Positions 19,401-28,337 are shown, numbered from the stretch's first letter. The stretch is 59,878 bases of DNA from an uncultured Verrucomicrobiota bacterium (GCA_937996795.1 CALKUH010000054.1:1-59878), one strand, 5' to 3'. Notes: generated by a model not told the origin, from the sequence alone. Translations and numbers: made by a program.

Positions 19401-22400
19401 GGCTCCAGGCCGACCTGGTAGAACGGGTACATGATCGCCGCCGGGTCCGCCGAGTGATCCAGCCCCAGCGCATGACCGAATTCATGAAGCGCGACAAAGC
19501 GCAGGTCGATCGTGCTGCCCGACGGGTCCGCCGTGACGACCCAGGTTTCCGATTCATCATATACCGAATCACCAGCAATGGTTTCCGGGTTCGGGTTCGG
19601 GGCGGGATAGTAGGCATACGCCAGCACACCGTTCACACCGTCGATGTTGGCGAAGGAGATATCGAACTGCAGGGATTGGTTCGCCGTGCTGGACGCGGAG
19701 AAGTCGAGATCGACGACCGCCCCCCACTTGTTCATGGCGTCCACCATGGCGGTCCGCTGGTCGGCAACCGGCAGGTCCGGCGTGCTGTTGACGAAGTAAT
19801 ACGTCAGGTTGGCAGAACCCAACCCCGGGCCGTCCCATCCGTCGCCGACCACTGCAAATGGCGCCGCGTGGAGATGGGCCGGATTCGTGCAGGACCACGC
19901 ACGGAAATTATTCCCGCTCAGCAAATAACTCGCCGCAGGCCGGAGGTAGGCCACGGCAGGCTGAGCGGCCAGGGCCGCAAGCTGAGATTCGTTCGCCGTG
20001 ACCACCAGGTAGCGGTTGGTCAGGTAGTCCGGACGAACCAAGGAGGCCCCCGAGGCGGTAACCGCCGCCTTGGCATTGGTCGAACTCACGCCGGGATAGA
20101 ACTCGACGAGGACATTCACCACCGCACCCGTCGCGCCGACCGACAGCTTCGACGCGATCTTGCTGGCCGCGGGCACAAATCCGCTCCACCGCGCATTTGT
20201 GACCGATGCGATCTGGGCGGGCGTTCCGCGAACCGCATACGCAACGGCGGAGACGCGATACAACGGCTGGATGCCCTTCGACTGAAGCGCAGCGAGATTG
20301 GCCGTGTCATTCGTCGCGGGGAACTGAACCACCGCATAGGCCGTCTCCCCCTGTGGCGCGGACGACAACTCCGGATCAATGCCGGGTGTCGGATCCACAG
20401 CCCCGCTGCGGAACTGGATCGTGTAAAGCGTGCTGGGCGGCTGTGTCGGCGAGTCATAGGCCGTAGCGATTTCGCCAGGCGTGAAGGCCGCGTTGCTGAA
20501 CTTCAACTCATCAATGCGGCCCACAAAGCCCTTGGTCACCGCGCCGGAGGAACGCTCCGCACCCACGGTCACTTCGTCGCCCAAGCGGTCGGCTCCAAAG
20601 CCAAACACCGTCAGCGGATGCTGCGGCGGCGCGAGCGCGTAGGAGGCCAGCGCTCCGTTGACGTAGAGTTGCACGACCGAACTCGTGGCGTTCATGACGG
20701 CAGCCAGATGGGTCCACTCGCCGACCGGGATGCCGTTGATGCAGCCGGGCTGGATGAAATTCGTCGCCGCGAGGCGGAACGTTTGCACGGCGTTCGATGC
20801 GAGCTTGTAGTTGTAGAGGATGTAGGGCACGACGTTCAGCGGGTCCGCCGTGCCGGTGATGCCGAACTCGTAGTTCGCGCCGCTCTCGCCCGTCACCGTG
20901 TCGGTCACATGGCGGCGCATGATGACGCGGTCCACGCCGGCCGCTGGCGCGTTCGTCGGCTGCACCCACGCCTGGATCGTGAAGCTCTCCGACATGTATT
21001 TGTTCTGCGGCTCGATGATCATTCGCGCCGCGCCATTAAACTGCATCGACCGGGGCATCAACGGGTCGAGCGAGTTGAGCGGATCCGTCTGTCCGACCGG
21101 CGTCGCCGCTGTAGCGGCCGTTCCCAAGTTGTCCTGGCCGCTCTGCTCTTCGCCATCGCTCAAGCCGTCGTCATCGGTGTCGATCTGGTTCGGCAACAGG
21201 CTGTTGTTCTGCTCAAAGAGGTTCGACAACCCGTCGCCGTCAAAATCCTCCGCCTCGTCGGAAATGCCGTTTCCATCCGTATCCGTCGAATACGGATTGT
21301 TGCCGGTGCGATATTCCGTCCAGTTGCTGAGGCCATCGCCATCGGGATCGCCGTCCGCGCCGTTGTTTCCGGAACCGTCGAACGGATTGAGGCCGGACGA
21401 AATTTCCCAGTGATCGGGCAGGCCATCCCCATCGGAATCCTGCGAATCCGGATTCGGCATGGCATAGGTCGTCATCCATGTGGCATTGGTGAACACATCG
21501 CCATCCGCCCGCGCGCCGTTCAGGAAGAGCATGTCGTGCCCGTGATTGAGCGCATAAGGATTCGCGGGATTGAAGTAGCCGTTGGGTGCCGTGCCCCCTC
21601 CGCCGTAGCCGCCAAAATGCACGAAGTCGTCCGCCGGAGGAATAGTCGCAATATGGCGGGCCAGATCCTGCGCGAACACAATGTAGTTATAAGGCTGAAT
21701 CAGCGACCCCGTGTACACTGTGGATTTTTGCGGGGTTAGGTCCCAGATCGAGAGCGTCGGATGCATCTGGAGCGTCGGTCCCTGCAGGAGTTCAAGCGTT
21801 GCGGGCACCGCGGTTTCATTGGTTCCGCCCGGCCACTCGATGCTCAAATCCGGGACGTCGTCAAAGTTGAAGTAGTGGTACAGCTCCGCGGTTCCATCCA
21901 CGCGGGAGCGCGGCAGTTTGGAGCGCATCGTGCTGACTAGGCTGGGTGCGGACCGCGCTCCATTCCAAATGCGCACTTCGTCAATCCATCCGTCAAAGAA
22001 GTTCGTGGCGACGACGGGCTGGGGATCAGGGTCGCCCGTCAGCGGATCAATCTCGGACGCCAGCCCAAACACCGTCTCGCTGGCCTCAAGCCCAGGGACG
22101 GAAGCGCCGATCGTGGTGGTGCCCACGCGGTGGAACAGCGAGGGCGAAACGCCGTTCGCGGGCAGTATGGCCGTGTTGGTGGATGCCGCGAGTTCGCCGT
22201 TCACATACAGCCGGAGCTGGCTTCCATCATATACGCCGGCCAGATGCGTCCATTGATTGGAGGCCAAGGCGCGCGCGGGACCCGCGGACAGTGGGACGAA
22301 TTCGAACAGCTTCTCGCCGTTATAGTGAATAAACGGTGTGCGCGAACTCGTGTTGATGCCCAACCGCATATTCACGCGCGTTGAGTTTCCGCCCCACATG

Positions 22401-25400
22401 GCGGGATATACCGCGCCGCGCTCGACGACAACCTGGCGAGGCTGAGAGGATGTCATGCTGGCCGGACGCACCCAAGCTTCCACGGTGAAGCGCGTAAAGA
22501 AGTTCTGAGGATCAACCACCTGCCACGCTGAGAGCGAGCGCAGAAAATCCTGATTGTCCCGCTGTAAACGAACCGCCCTATTGCGACTCGGGTCCAAGTC
22601 GTCCAGCGGATCGCTGTTGCCAATCGTCGCAACCGGCTCCGAAATCGCAATCAATTCAGCCAGGTCGCTGAGACCATCATTGTCGGTGTCGTGCCCTTCG
22701 TTGACCTCGAAGGGATAGAAGATCGCCGCGCCATTGCGGGTCCAGTTCCAGACGATGAACCGTCCGGCACCGTTGTCGAACGTGTAGTTGAACCCCGTGA
22801 AGCTGTAGTTCGTGCCCGTGACCAGCGGATCGACGCCAAACACATCGGTCCGACTGAAGCTGGTCGGATCGGTGTGGTGGACGACGCGGCCATTGGTGAT
22901 CGACTGATAGGAGTATTCCTCCCAATTCACCAGACCGTCCGCGTCCTGATCCATTTGCTCCAGGCCAAAATTGAACGGGCCGACATGGAAGCGGGTGAAG
23001 CCATTGGCGTGACTGAACACCAGTTCGTCAATGCTGGTGAACGGCAGTCCAAAGTACCCCGTTTCAAACACCCCCACCGTCGTGGGGTCCGCATCCCAAG
23101 GCGCAACGGATGCCCCGGCGTTGAAGCGCAGATTGGAATCCGTGGGCAACATCAGGTCGTGTAACCCCTTCATGGGGTTCAGTCCGTGGAAGACTTCCCA
23201 GAAGTCATCCATGGTATCGCCGTCGGAATCCGCCCGGTCGGCATATGTGGTGTGATATTCGGATGCATTTTTCGCGCTCCCCGCCTTCTGCCCCAGCGAC
23301 ACGTTAAAGGAGGGGCACGAGACGAAATCAGGCGGGAGAAAATACACCATGGCGTCCAGTCCGCCTCGGCGGTTGTCCCACCGCATGGTGAAACGGGTCC
23401 CTATGGCGCCGGGGAAATCCGGCCATGTGGGATCAATCTGATTCCACTCGTAAACCCATCCCGTCATGTACTCCAGCATGTTGATCAAGCCGTCGCCATC
23501 GGGGTCGATCGCATCGTTATTAGAGTTCTGATCGGGCGACGCATCCCTCGCTATGGGATCAGTACCGGCATAGATTTCCCATCCATCCGGCAAAGAATCG
23601 CCGTCCGTATCAGCCGAGGTCGGGTTGAGACCGGGCGACTCCTCGGCGCCGTCGTTGAGGCCGTCAAAGTCGGTGTCCGAGGGGTGCGGATCATTATGGT
23701 AGAAGTACAGATCCGCGTTGCTGCCCGTGTCGCCGTCCGTGGGGGGTAGGATGGTGCTCGGAATGTCGTTGCTTGCGGCAAAGAACACGCCGTCCCCGTC
23801 GACATCGGCCCAGGCGGAATTGTTTACGCTGTCGTAAAGAATCGCAACCGGGCCACTGGTGATACGCTGCGACGGGCGCTCGGGATTGCCACGACCCGGC
23901 GTCCCATCCGGCGTGGTCCAGCCATCGGCGTGACCGCCATCCCAAATTTGGATGTCCACACCTGCATCGTAGATGCCATCCCCGGCATCGTCGTACCACA
24001 CATTCTGCCACGCGAAGGTACGCGAAGCGATGCCAGGGTCGGTGGACCACGGCTTGCTGCCCCACGGCGTGCCCGTGCCGCCGTTCTCATCGCGCTGGTT
24101 GCCCCACTCGCGCAGGTTGCTAAGACCATCACCATCCGAATCAAGCGAAGCGTCCTTAGGTCCAGGAGGTTCAATAGGATCCATCCCTACATAAAGTTCC
24201 CACCCATCGGGCACAAGGTCTTCATCCGTATCCCACAAGAGAGGATTCGTGGCATCGTTGGGATTCACATTGGTGACGCAGCCAAATGCGTCCCACTCAC
24301 GCTGCGGAAGGCGATCTCCGCCCAGATATTCATCGAAGGTGGTATAGGGAACCGTATCCGGACTCGCCTGCGCGAAGCTGCGCGCACCCGAGAGCGGATG
24401 GAAGGCCGTGTCGCCGGCCTCCATGGAGGGCGCGCTCAGCCGGTATGCCCGGACATGATGATAGGTGATCGAATTGAGCGTAGCGGCGACCATGAATTCA
24501 CCATCGGGATTGGCACCGGGCTCATTCGGATTGAGCGGGTTCAACCCCACCAAAACCTCCCACCCGTCGTGCATGCCGTCCCCGTCCGTATCAGCATGTG
24601 TCGGGTCAGTTCCAAGGTTGTACTCCTCCAAATTCGTCAACTGGTCGTTGTCGTCATCCTCCAATGCGTTGAACGGATTCAACGGATCAATATTCACGCA
24701 GGGCGCCCGGAGCGACAGGTTGGTCTGGCCGGCGCCTCGCAGCGCCCAGAAATAGTATTCCCAGCCATCAGGCAATCCGTCTCCATCTGTATCGTTGGAA
24801 TTCGGGTCAGTGCCAGGATCATCACCCGCCCGCGCACCGATGGTGTTGGAATCCAGCACACCATTAAAACCGGCTTGCTCAAGAAAATTGTTGAATGCGC
24901 CGAAATTCCGCCGGAACCCATTCGGGCTGACAGTCGTGGTCATGGGATGAATCCACGCAAAGCCCGGCAGCGTGTCGCTGTCGGGATTGTTAAACTTGCC
25001 GTTCGGCGCCGTGACGAGCGTCGGGTCAAGGCCGTAGTAAACTTCCCATCCATCCACCAGATCATCGCCGTCCAGATCGCCAAAGTTCGTGTTGATAGTC
25101 GAACGCAAACTGAAGAGATACGTGATGGTCAGGTCTTCGTCCGCGCCGACGGAAATATTGATGGGATTCGCGTATCGATTGTCATCAGTGATTTCATCGC
25201 CCGCCCAACGGAAGAAAACGGACGCGGCGTCGGGCACCGCCTGCACCTGCGCGACCGCATCGACGCCGCTTACAAAACTGTCGGTGGGAATCCCGTTAAT
25301 GAGCACCGGACCCGCCGGAGGAATGGCACCGCCGCCTTTGCGAGGGAAGGGAGCGCCGTTCGAACTGACGCCGAGCGAGCCGGCTGAAGCGGAGCCGGCA

Positions 25401-25450
25401 AGAGCTAGCATCCCGGCGCAAACGAAGACGCGAATCATGAATTTATTCAT
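13472..25450 (-). CDS. Giant secreted multidomain protein: TSP3 repeats, five LamG domains, matrixin protease and VWA domain
   Basis: A 3992-aa protein with a signal peptide (residues 1-23, ending ASA). More than 25 calcium-binding TSP3-like repeats of the D-x-DGDGLPDGWE type are spread along it, ending with five in tandem near residue 3850. LamG/concanavalin-like domains lie at about 960-1175, 1464-1671, 2194-2348, 2692-2873 and 2881-3094. Between LamG2 and the next linker is a metzincin domain with HEFGHALGLDH (His1989, Glu1990, His1993, His1999) and a Met-turn at Met2007, preceded by a prodomain-like region (about 1675-1840). A VWA domain (about 2358-2531) carries the MIDAS DNSGSM (Asp2366). 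The last 700 residues are beta-rich. The start has GAGGG seven bases upstream and lies 10 bases after the previous gene. It likely acts outside the cell in adhesion or matrix remodelling (inferred). Confidence 0.95.
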   Translation of the reverse strand: MNKFMIRVFVCAGMLALAGSASAGSLGVSSNGAPFPRKGGGAIPPAGPVLINGIPTDSFVSGVDAVAQVQAVPDAASVFFRWAGDEITDDNRYANPINISVGADEDLTITYLFSLRSTINTNFGDLDGDDLVDGWEVYYGLDPTLVTAPNGKFNNPDSDTLPGFAWIHPMTTTVSPNGFRRNFGAFNNFLEQAGFNGVLDSNTIGARAGDDPGTDPNSNDTDGDGLPDGWEYYFWALRGAGQTNLSLRAPCVNIDPLNPFNALEDDDNDQLTNLEEYNLGTDPTHADTDGDGMHDGWEVLVGLNPLNPNEPGANPDGEFMVAATLNSITYHHVRAYRLSAPSMEAGDTAFHPLSGARSFAQASPDTVPYTTFDEYLGGDRLPQREWDAFGCVTNVNPNDATNPLLWDTDEDLVPDGWELYVGMDPIEPPGPKDASLDSDGDGLSNLREWGNQRDENGGTGTPWGSKPWSTDPGIASRTFAWQNVWYDDAGDGIYDAGVDIQIWDGGHADGWTTPDGTPGRGNPERPSQRITSGPVAILYDSVNNSAWADVDGDGVFFAASNDIPSTILPPTDGDTGSNADLYFYHNDPHPSDTDFDGLNDGAEESPGLNPTSADTDGDSLPDGWEIYAGTDPIARDASPDQNSNNDAIDPDGDGLINMLEYMTGWVYEWNQIDPTWPDFPGAIGTRFTMRWDNRRGGLDAMVYFLPPDFVSCPSFNVSLGQKAGSAKNASEYHTTYADRADSDGDTMDDFWEVFHGLNPMKGLHDLMLPTDSNLRFNAGASVAPWDADPTTVGVFETGYFGLPFTSIDELVFSHANGFTRFHVGPFNFGLEQMDQDADGLVNWEEYSYQSITNGRVVHHTDPTSFSRTDVFGVDPLVTGTNYSFTGFNYTFDNGAGRFIVWNWTRNGAAIFYPFEVNEGHDTDNDGLSDLAELIAISEPVATIGNSDPLDDLDPSRNRAVRLQRDNQDFLRSLSAWQVVDPQNFFTRFTVEAWVRPASMTSSQPRQVVVERGAVYPAMWGGNSTRVNMRLGINTSSRTPFIHYNGEKLFEFVPLSAGPARALASNQWTHLAGVYDGSQLRLYVNGELAASTNTAILPANGVSPSLFHRVGTTTIGASVPGLEASETVFGLASEIDPLTGDPDPQPVVATNFFDGWIDEVRIWNGARSAPSLVSTMRSKLPRSRVDGTAELYHYFNFDDVPDLSIEWPGGTNETAVPATLELLQGPTLQMHPTLSIWDLTPQKSTVYTGSLIQPYNYIVFAQDLARHIATIPPADDFVHFGGYGGGGTAPNGYFNPANPYALNHGHDMLFLNGARADGDVFTNATWMTTYAMPNPDSQDSDGDGLPDHWEISSGLNPFDGSGNNGADGDPDGDGLSNWTEYRTGNNPYSTDTDGNGISDEAEDFDGDGLSNLFEQNNSLLPNQIDTDDDGLSDGEEQSGQDNLGTAATAATPVGQTDPLNSLDPLMPRSMQFNGAARMIIEPQNKYMSESFTIQAWVQPTNAPAAGVDRVIMRRHVTDTVTGESGANYEFGITGTADPLNVVPYILYNYKLASNAVQTFRLAATNFIQPGCINGIPVGEWTHLAAVMNATSSVVQLYVNGALASYALAPPQHPLTVFGFGADRLGDEVTVGAERSSGAVTKGFVGRIDELKFSNAAFTPGEIATAYDSPTQPPSTLYTIQFRSGAVDPTPGIDPELSSAPQGETAYAVVQFPATNDTANLAALQSKGIQPLYRVSAVAYAVRGTPAQIASVTNARWSGFVPAASKIASKLSVGATGAVVNVLVEFYPGVSSTNAKAAVTASGASLVRPDYLTNRYLVVTANESQLAALAAQPAVAYLRPAASYLLSGNNFRAWSCTNPAHLHAAPFAVVGDGWDGPGLGSANLTYYFVNSTPDLPVADQRTAMVDAMNKWGAVVDLDFSASSTANQSLQFDISFANIDGVNGVLAYAYYPAPNPNPETIAGDSVYDESETWVVTADPSGSTIDLRFVALHEFGHALGLDHSADPAAIMYPFYQVGLEPVELTQDDIDGIRTLYGQRTSGIGANFRFDDGGLTAEDFSVTEDWLNDWFHAGVLDGAVFSTVAAPLHQDTDGDGIPDYWELTYGFSITDPSDAALDSDGDGLTNLTEYQAGTHPLKTDSNLNGQSDAVEDSDGDGLINLEEQNTWKTHPGKADTDDDGFNDGAEVADSTSALYGRSPLVPRSLVLSGAAIRVPEPTEFQGDTATVPQRFENLTRWAIGCAIRPAGSETGILIQRETCDLLQFELGLNANVPYVRMHTFGGTLFTATASAAIPAGEFSTVHATWDPAEGRIVLYVNDCVVASVSVPGTGVRGPGLTRIGEGIVGRMDDLYIGPTLPTQSGVAPEFIIIIDNSGSMAIEGRMESAKDAAKDAVDLMPDGAQMAIIRFDHTSEVLQDFTDDRDVLKAAIDTLQPEGGTDYQVAIQTLIDLMEDRPLAGDRIGVFISDGVPQAVPTDSELDEVVELSTVINSVGFGSTILAGFTFELERIALETGGQFFAAPDGDELADVLQLLVQESGQNQFGYYPFDDGGLTAEDFLHPLDENYALKGVTFDSLIAETNLSVLSSFFADPVDDVPDWWVNWFLANSELKSFGDDPDLDGVNNLNEYRLGLNPIRVDSDGNGTADGDEDSDGDGIINRAENSSFGIRPDRADTDDDGVSDAAELADELDPADARIPFVVRSLRFGGGGGPGLVTVPEKISGLDTERFSLTNWTVECLFRAEALPAPGTEQALVIRRLRCEGFVNFELGIRNDAGTVVPYARFNSFNDPLQVAEISGEPINVSTCQWTHLAASFGEQVLNLYQDGLRVGSHNTLLQPAQGPGDVIFGEGGYAGYLSEVRIWRIARTATEIANFRDRTLLFDVSAADPGVLRVFGDEEGHLRQVAKSGSGIDILEEWTLEAWVRTSDENGGVIIARHNGEPVGELFGDVNYAIGIDSDGRVFGTFGIIYESATIGTNGLPEDSQTTINTSINTLRSPFRINDGQYHHVAYTRDENTASLYVDGILVSQQPGFLIPLLGNRVILGSGIRAFEGPMEIGRLLDGEIDEARVWRRVLSKEELDEVRVRNLIGTESGLIMYFNFDFQRGIYAEERSALRDPSEEFGFYIPQAQRLATADQAPLSDFDPLRVYARTALIGYFPATDGGEAPNDFMNPLDFRYSGVFSGDVVFSNIPPVAACQPYTADSDGDGLPDWWEGLHGLNPGYALGVDGAWGDPDGDGLNNRGEFLAGTDPRDTDSDDNGKSDYWSTNSVGAFYGELYDDGDGMSDTWEVQYPGVVSPLVHDALLDPDNDGWDNFSEFMAKTHPGNLTSHPSPQFLLNVKYLGNNISGPIRLIGYTHAGMDGIPALSAQLYATNGTVNLYPVTMSITNATGYLRQGPMWFFAYADNNNNNTYDVTEPAGIVERQPIHVSWAGPIRAELGLTDVLPGINRLAWNAQAGVNNFTVRVTRVTSPGVPLILIRSNLQNRTYFHEGDYLFSAPQATWGLPPGGETTSPGFNAIVNGGDGTVFVNGSPLTTNAFTLNWSKNPATPVALSPDNGEVVFAHSDLVWTQDDWTTHTRLEIRRGSNGPTIYGITNFIAPFRDQNGQYRMPIPLLGGDTPFTNGVYYWRIAGANPAKTSSWSTYANFMLNLQDSPAGAYTISGELLYHGRQTNGNFVVQAFASSGFGGTPVAQVSLTNRPGVFALRGLPAGTFYVRAFQDINGNKRLDPYESWGYIKSGSPAPATYPVRAITVPGNQSGFYLFIEDQDADNDNLPDNWEWYWFATLSQAGYGGSYTDSDGDGLTDFQEYVLGTDPTDSDTDNDGLSDGVEVGMGLNPLVADGDGDGLTDGQEVNTYGTNPNNPDTDGDGLKDGVEVQKGSSPLLTDTDNDGFHDALEVVQGFNPANTNSKPATPFLFEIVGQTMASGQDIVRYNFVAQVTNITTNITTYLQIRTNLLSGAPVDVPNTAYTILKANWTNGPWASTNNTPPLDPHIYNIRWQLP

Positions 25451-25460
25451 GCCTGAACCC

Positions 25461-26162
25461 TCACTCGGTCATTAATTTCCGTAGATCATTCACCAAAACT
25501 TGGTGGCGCTCGAACGACGCGGACAACTCCGCATGACGCTCCGACGGAACCAAACCGCTCCGATTGAACACACGCGTCGCGTTGGCGCCCGCGATGGAGA
25601 TCGTGTTGGAATTGACCATCGTGACTTTCGCCTGTCGTATTGCGGCCCATTGCGCGGAAAACTCCTCCGCCATCATCTGTAGTTCAATATCCGCTGCGGT
25701 GTCCGGCGTCTGTATCGTTCGCCCGTCACGCCGCAGTTTGACCACGCCCTGAGCATCTATCTGAAACGCGTGCGAGCCATCCGCATGCTTCACCACGCCG
25801 TACAGCGACGGCCCCACCCCCAACAGCGTCAGCGGCTGGGCGCCGTGCATGGTCTTCGTATTCATCTGCACAGGCTGCGCATTGGTCGCGGACGGCACGA
25901 TCAAACTCATCTCGACAACACCGGGGTCCACCACATGCATCAACAGGTCCGAACCGGCCGAGCGCGGCATGAGTTCCACGGAACTGCCATCCTCGGATTC
26001 AAAGCGCACTGCAACGTTCGCATCCGACTCGGCTTCGGCGGCCACGAGGTCATCGCGCGACTGCCCACGGGCCACGGAGGGCCCAAGCGAATACGCGAAT
26101 AGGAAAAGGAGTACGCAGTGCACAACACGCACCCCGACCCGCCCCAGAGCAAAATCCCACAT
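25461..26162 (-). CDS. Small exported protein, unknown function, upstream of the giant protein
   Basis: About 233 aa from the ATG at 26162, with an N-terminal signal peptide (hydrophobic HCVLLFLFAYSLGPSVARG). The middle part looks beta-rich; the C-terminal 70 residues look helical and charged. A longer reading to 26228 is possible but adds residues before the signal peptide. I recognise no family. It ends 10 bases before the giant gene, so the two are almost certainly co-transcribed, and a role in export, folding or anchoring of the giant is possible but unproven. No convincing promoter was seen in 26163-26330. Confidence 0.75.
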   Translation of the reverse strand: MWDFALGRVGVRVVHCVLLFLFAYSLGPSVARGQSRDDLVAAEAESDANVAVRFESEDGSSVELMPRSAGSDLLMHVVDPGVVEMSLIVPSATNAQPVQMNTKTMHGAQPLTLLGVGPSLYGVVKHADGSHAFQIDAQGVVKLRRDGRTIQTPDTAADIELQMMAEEFSAQWAAIRQAKVTMVNSNTISIAGANATRVFNRSGLVPSERHAELSASFERHQVLVNDLRKLMTE

Positions 26163-26330
26163 GACGTTCACAATAACCGGTTGATAAAAAAGCGTATATG
26201 GCGTTGCTGGAAATCGATAAATCGACACAAAAATCTAGCGAGCAGGATACCCCAAAAGACACCATCTCTGGCAATACAAATCCTTCCGCGACTGGACCTT
26301 TCAGGCGCGACGCAGAATCAGCGGCCCGGA

Positions 26331-28337
26331 TCACAGAACGACGGCCTCCACCGGGCATTCGGGCAGGGAGGCGAGGAAATGGCGGCCGTACCATTTGCTG
26401 GTGATGCGGGGGTCGAGGATGACGATGATGCCCTCGTCGGTCGCGGATCGGATGAGCCGCCCCACCCCCTGGCGGAACTTCAGGATGGCCTCGGGCAGGC
26501 TGTATTCGCGGAAGGGATCGCCGCCCCGCTCGGTGATCCGGTCCATGCGCGCCTTCACCACGGGTTCGTCGGGCACGGCGAAGGGCAGCTTGGTGATGAT
26601 GACGTTGCTCAACGCCTCGCCCCGCACGTCCACCCCCATCCAGAAACTGTCGAGCCCGAACAGGACGCTGCGCCGACCCGCGCGGAACCGGTCGAGCATG
26701 CCGGTCCGCTGCAAGCCCTCGCCCTGGACGAGCAACTCATACCCCTCGTCGACAAACGAGGCCCGCACCTTCTCCGCCACTGACCGCATCATCCGGTCGG
26801 CAGTGAACAGGACGAACGCGCGGCCTTTGGTCATCCGGACGAAATGATGGACCGCGCGCGCCGTGGCCTCGGCGTAGGCCTCCGCCTGCGAGGGCTCCGG
26901 CATGCCCTTCGGGATGTAAATCTTCATCTGCCGCTCGTAGTCGAACGGCGAGCCGACCTGCTCCAAATCGCAATCCGCGGCGCCGATCCGCTGCACGAAG
27001 TAGTCCAGCCGCCCCTCGACCGCCAGCGTCGCGCTCGTCATCACGACGCAATTGAGGGCCTGGAACAGACTCTCCTGCAACAGCGGCGCGACCTCGACCG
27101 GCGCGGCGTAGAGCACGGTCTGCTGCCGCCGCGCGCCCTCGCTGGCGACCCAGTACACGCTGTCCTCCATGGACTGCTCGAGGAAGGCCTCGAGCCCCAT
27201 CGCCAGTTCCTCCCCGCGCCGGCGCGCGGCGGACAACTCCGCGCGCTGGTCGAGGTCCTGCAATTCGTCGTGGATGATGCGGAGCAGCCGGCCCAGTTGC
27301 TTCACGAGGTGCGGCAACGAGGTTTCCACCGGGATCGGCGCCGTAAGCACCTGCTGTTTTTTATCGCGCCCGAAACCAGCCCAATTCCGGACGGTGGCAA
27401 AGAAGCGCTCCACTTCCTCATACAATTGAACCGCCACATGGGCCGCGTCGCCTTTCTTCAATGCGGCCAGCAGGCCCTTGCCCGTCTCGGCGACGTACAG
27501 GCGGCGCAGCCAGTGCTCGAACTGGTACTGCGAGAGGCGCAGGCCCAGGTGATCGCTGGCGACCGCCTCCATCATGTGCGCCTCGTCCATCACTGCTATC
27601 GCGGACTCCGGCAGGATCGCGGCCTTCTGGCGGCGCAGCGCGAGGTCGGAGAAAAACAGGTGGTGGTTCACGACCAGCAGGTCGGCGTTCTGGATTTCGC
27701 GGCGCGCTTTGAAGAGGAAACACGGCGCATACTCCGGACACTTGTGGCCCATGCAGTTCCCATGCTCCACGTTGACCGCGTCCCACACATCCTGCGGCGG
27801 CGCGGTCTTCAACTCCTGCAACGTGCCCTCGACGGCGTGCTGGCTCCACGCGCGCAACCGCTCCAGTTCTCCCGCGTGGTCCATCCGGAACAAATCGCCG
27901 CCCATCCGCTCGGCGCGCGCGAGGCGACGCAGGCACAGGTAGTTCCCGCGCCCCTTGACGAGCACGGCCTTGAAGTCCACGCCAAGATGCTGCTGCAGGA
28001 ACGGCAGGTCCTTCTGCATCAACTGTTCCTGGAGCCCGATCGTGTAGGTGGAGACCACCACCTGCACACCGCGCAGCTTCGCCGCGAGGATCAGCGGCAC
28101 GAGATACGCGAAACTCTTGCCGACACCCGTCCCCGCCTCCACCGCGAGGTGGCGGCCCTGCTCAATCGCATCGGCGACGGCCAGCGCCATCTGGCGCTGC
28201 TGCGGGCGCACCTCGAACGGGAAGCCCGCGGCGCCGGACGCCTGCTCCATCACGCCGCCGGGCCGGAAGAACGCATCCACCTGCTCGCGCAGCGAAGCGG
28301 TCGCGGATTCATCGGATGGGGAGCGGGGCGCAATCAC
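26331..28337 (-). CDS. dinG: DinG/XPD-family ATP-dependent DNA helicase
   Basis: A superfamily 2 helicase of about 668 aa. Walker A is EAGTGVGKS (residues 68-75), the DEAH box is VMDEAHMM, and later motifs are MTSATLA and QGVGRLIRS. Four Cys between motifs I and II (NYLCLRR, then NCMGHKCPEYAPC) are placed as in the iron-sulphur domain of DinG/XPD enzymes, which unwind 5' to 3'. I chose the GTG at 28337, since upstream residues are not conserved and the divergent pseudopilin gene begins at 28460; a later ATG just before EQASGAAG is also possible. It stands alone on minus. Confidence 0.93.
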   Translation of the reverse strand: MIAPRSPSDESATASLREQVDAFFRPGGVMEQASGAAGFPFEVRPQQRQMALAVADAIEQGRHLAVEAGTGVGKSFAYLVPLILAAKLRGVQVVVSTYTIGLQEQLMQKDLPFLQQHLGVDFKAVLVKGRGNYLCLRRLARAERMGGDLFRMDHAGELERLRAWSQHAVEGTLQELKTAPPQDVWDAVNVEHGNCMGHKCPEYAPCFLFKARREIQNADLLVVNHHLFFSDLALRRQKAAILPESAIAVMDEAHMMEAVASDHLGLRLSQYQFEHWLRRLYVAETGKGLLAALKKGDAAHVAVQLYEEVERFFATVRNWAGFGRDKKQQVLTAPIPVETSLPHLVKQLGRLLRIIHDELQDLDQRAELSAARRRGEELAMGLEAFLEQSMEDSVYWVASEGARRQQTVLYAAPVEVAPLLQESLFQALNCVVMTSATLAVEGRLDYFVQRIGAADCDLEQVGSPFDYERQMKIYIPKGMPEPSQAEAYAEATARAVHHFVRMTKGRAFVLFTADRMMRSVAEKVRASFVDEGYELLVQGEGLQRTGMLDRFRAGRRSVLFGLDSFWMGVDVRGEALSNVIITKLPFAVPDEPVVKARMDRITERGGDPFREYSLPEAILKFRQGVGRLIRSATDEGIIVILDPRITSKWYGRHFLASLPECPVEAVVL

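Noticed and set aside
18239..21739. A 1166-codon plus-strand frame opposite the giant gene
   Set aside because: It is an antisense shadow of a highly repetitive GC-rich gene. Its product is Arg/His-rich with no domains, while the minus frame has clear LamG, matrixin and VWA motifs.
26163..26330. A possible riboswitch or small RNA upstream of the secreted-protein unit
   Set aside because: No known conserved fold or motif could be recognised by eye, and no convincing promoter was found.
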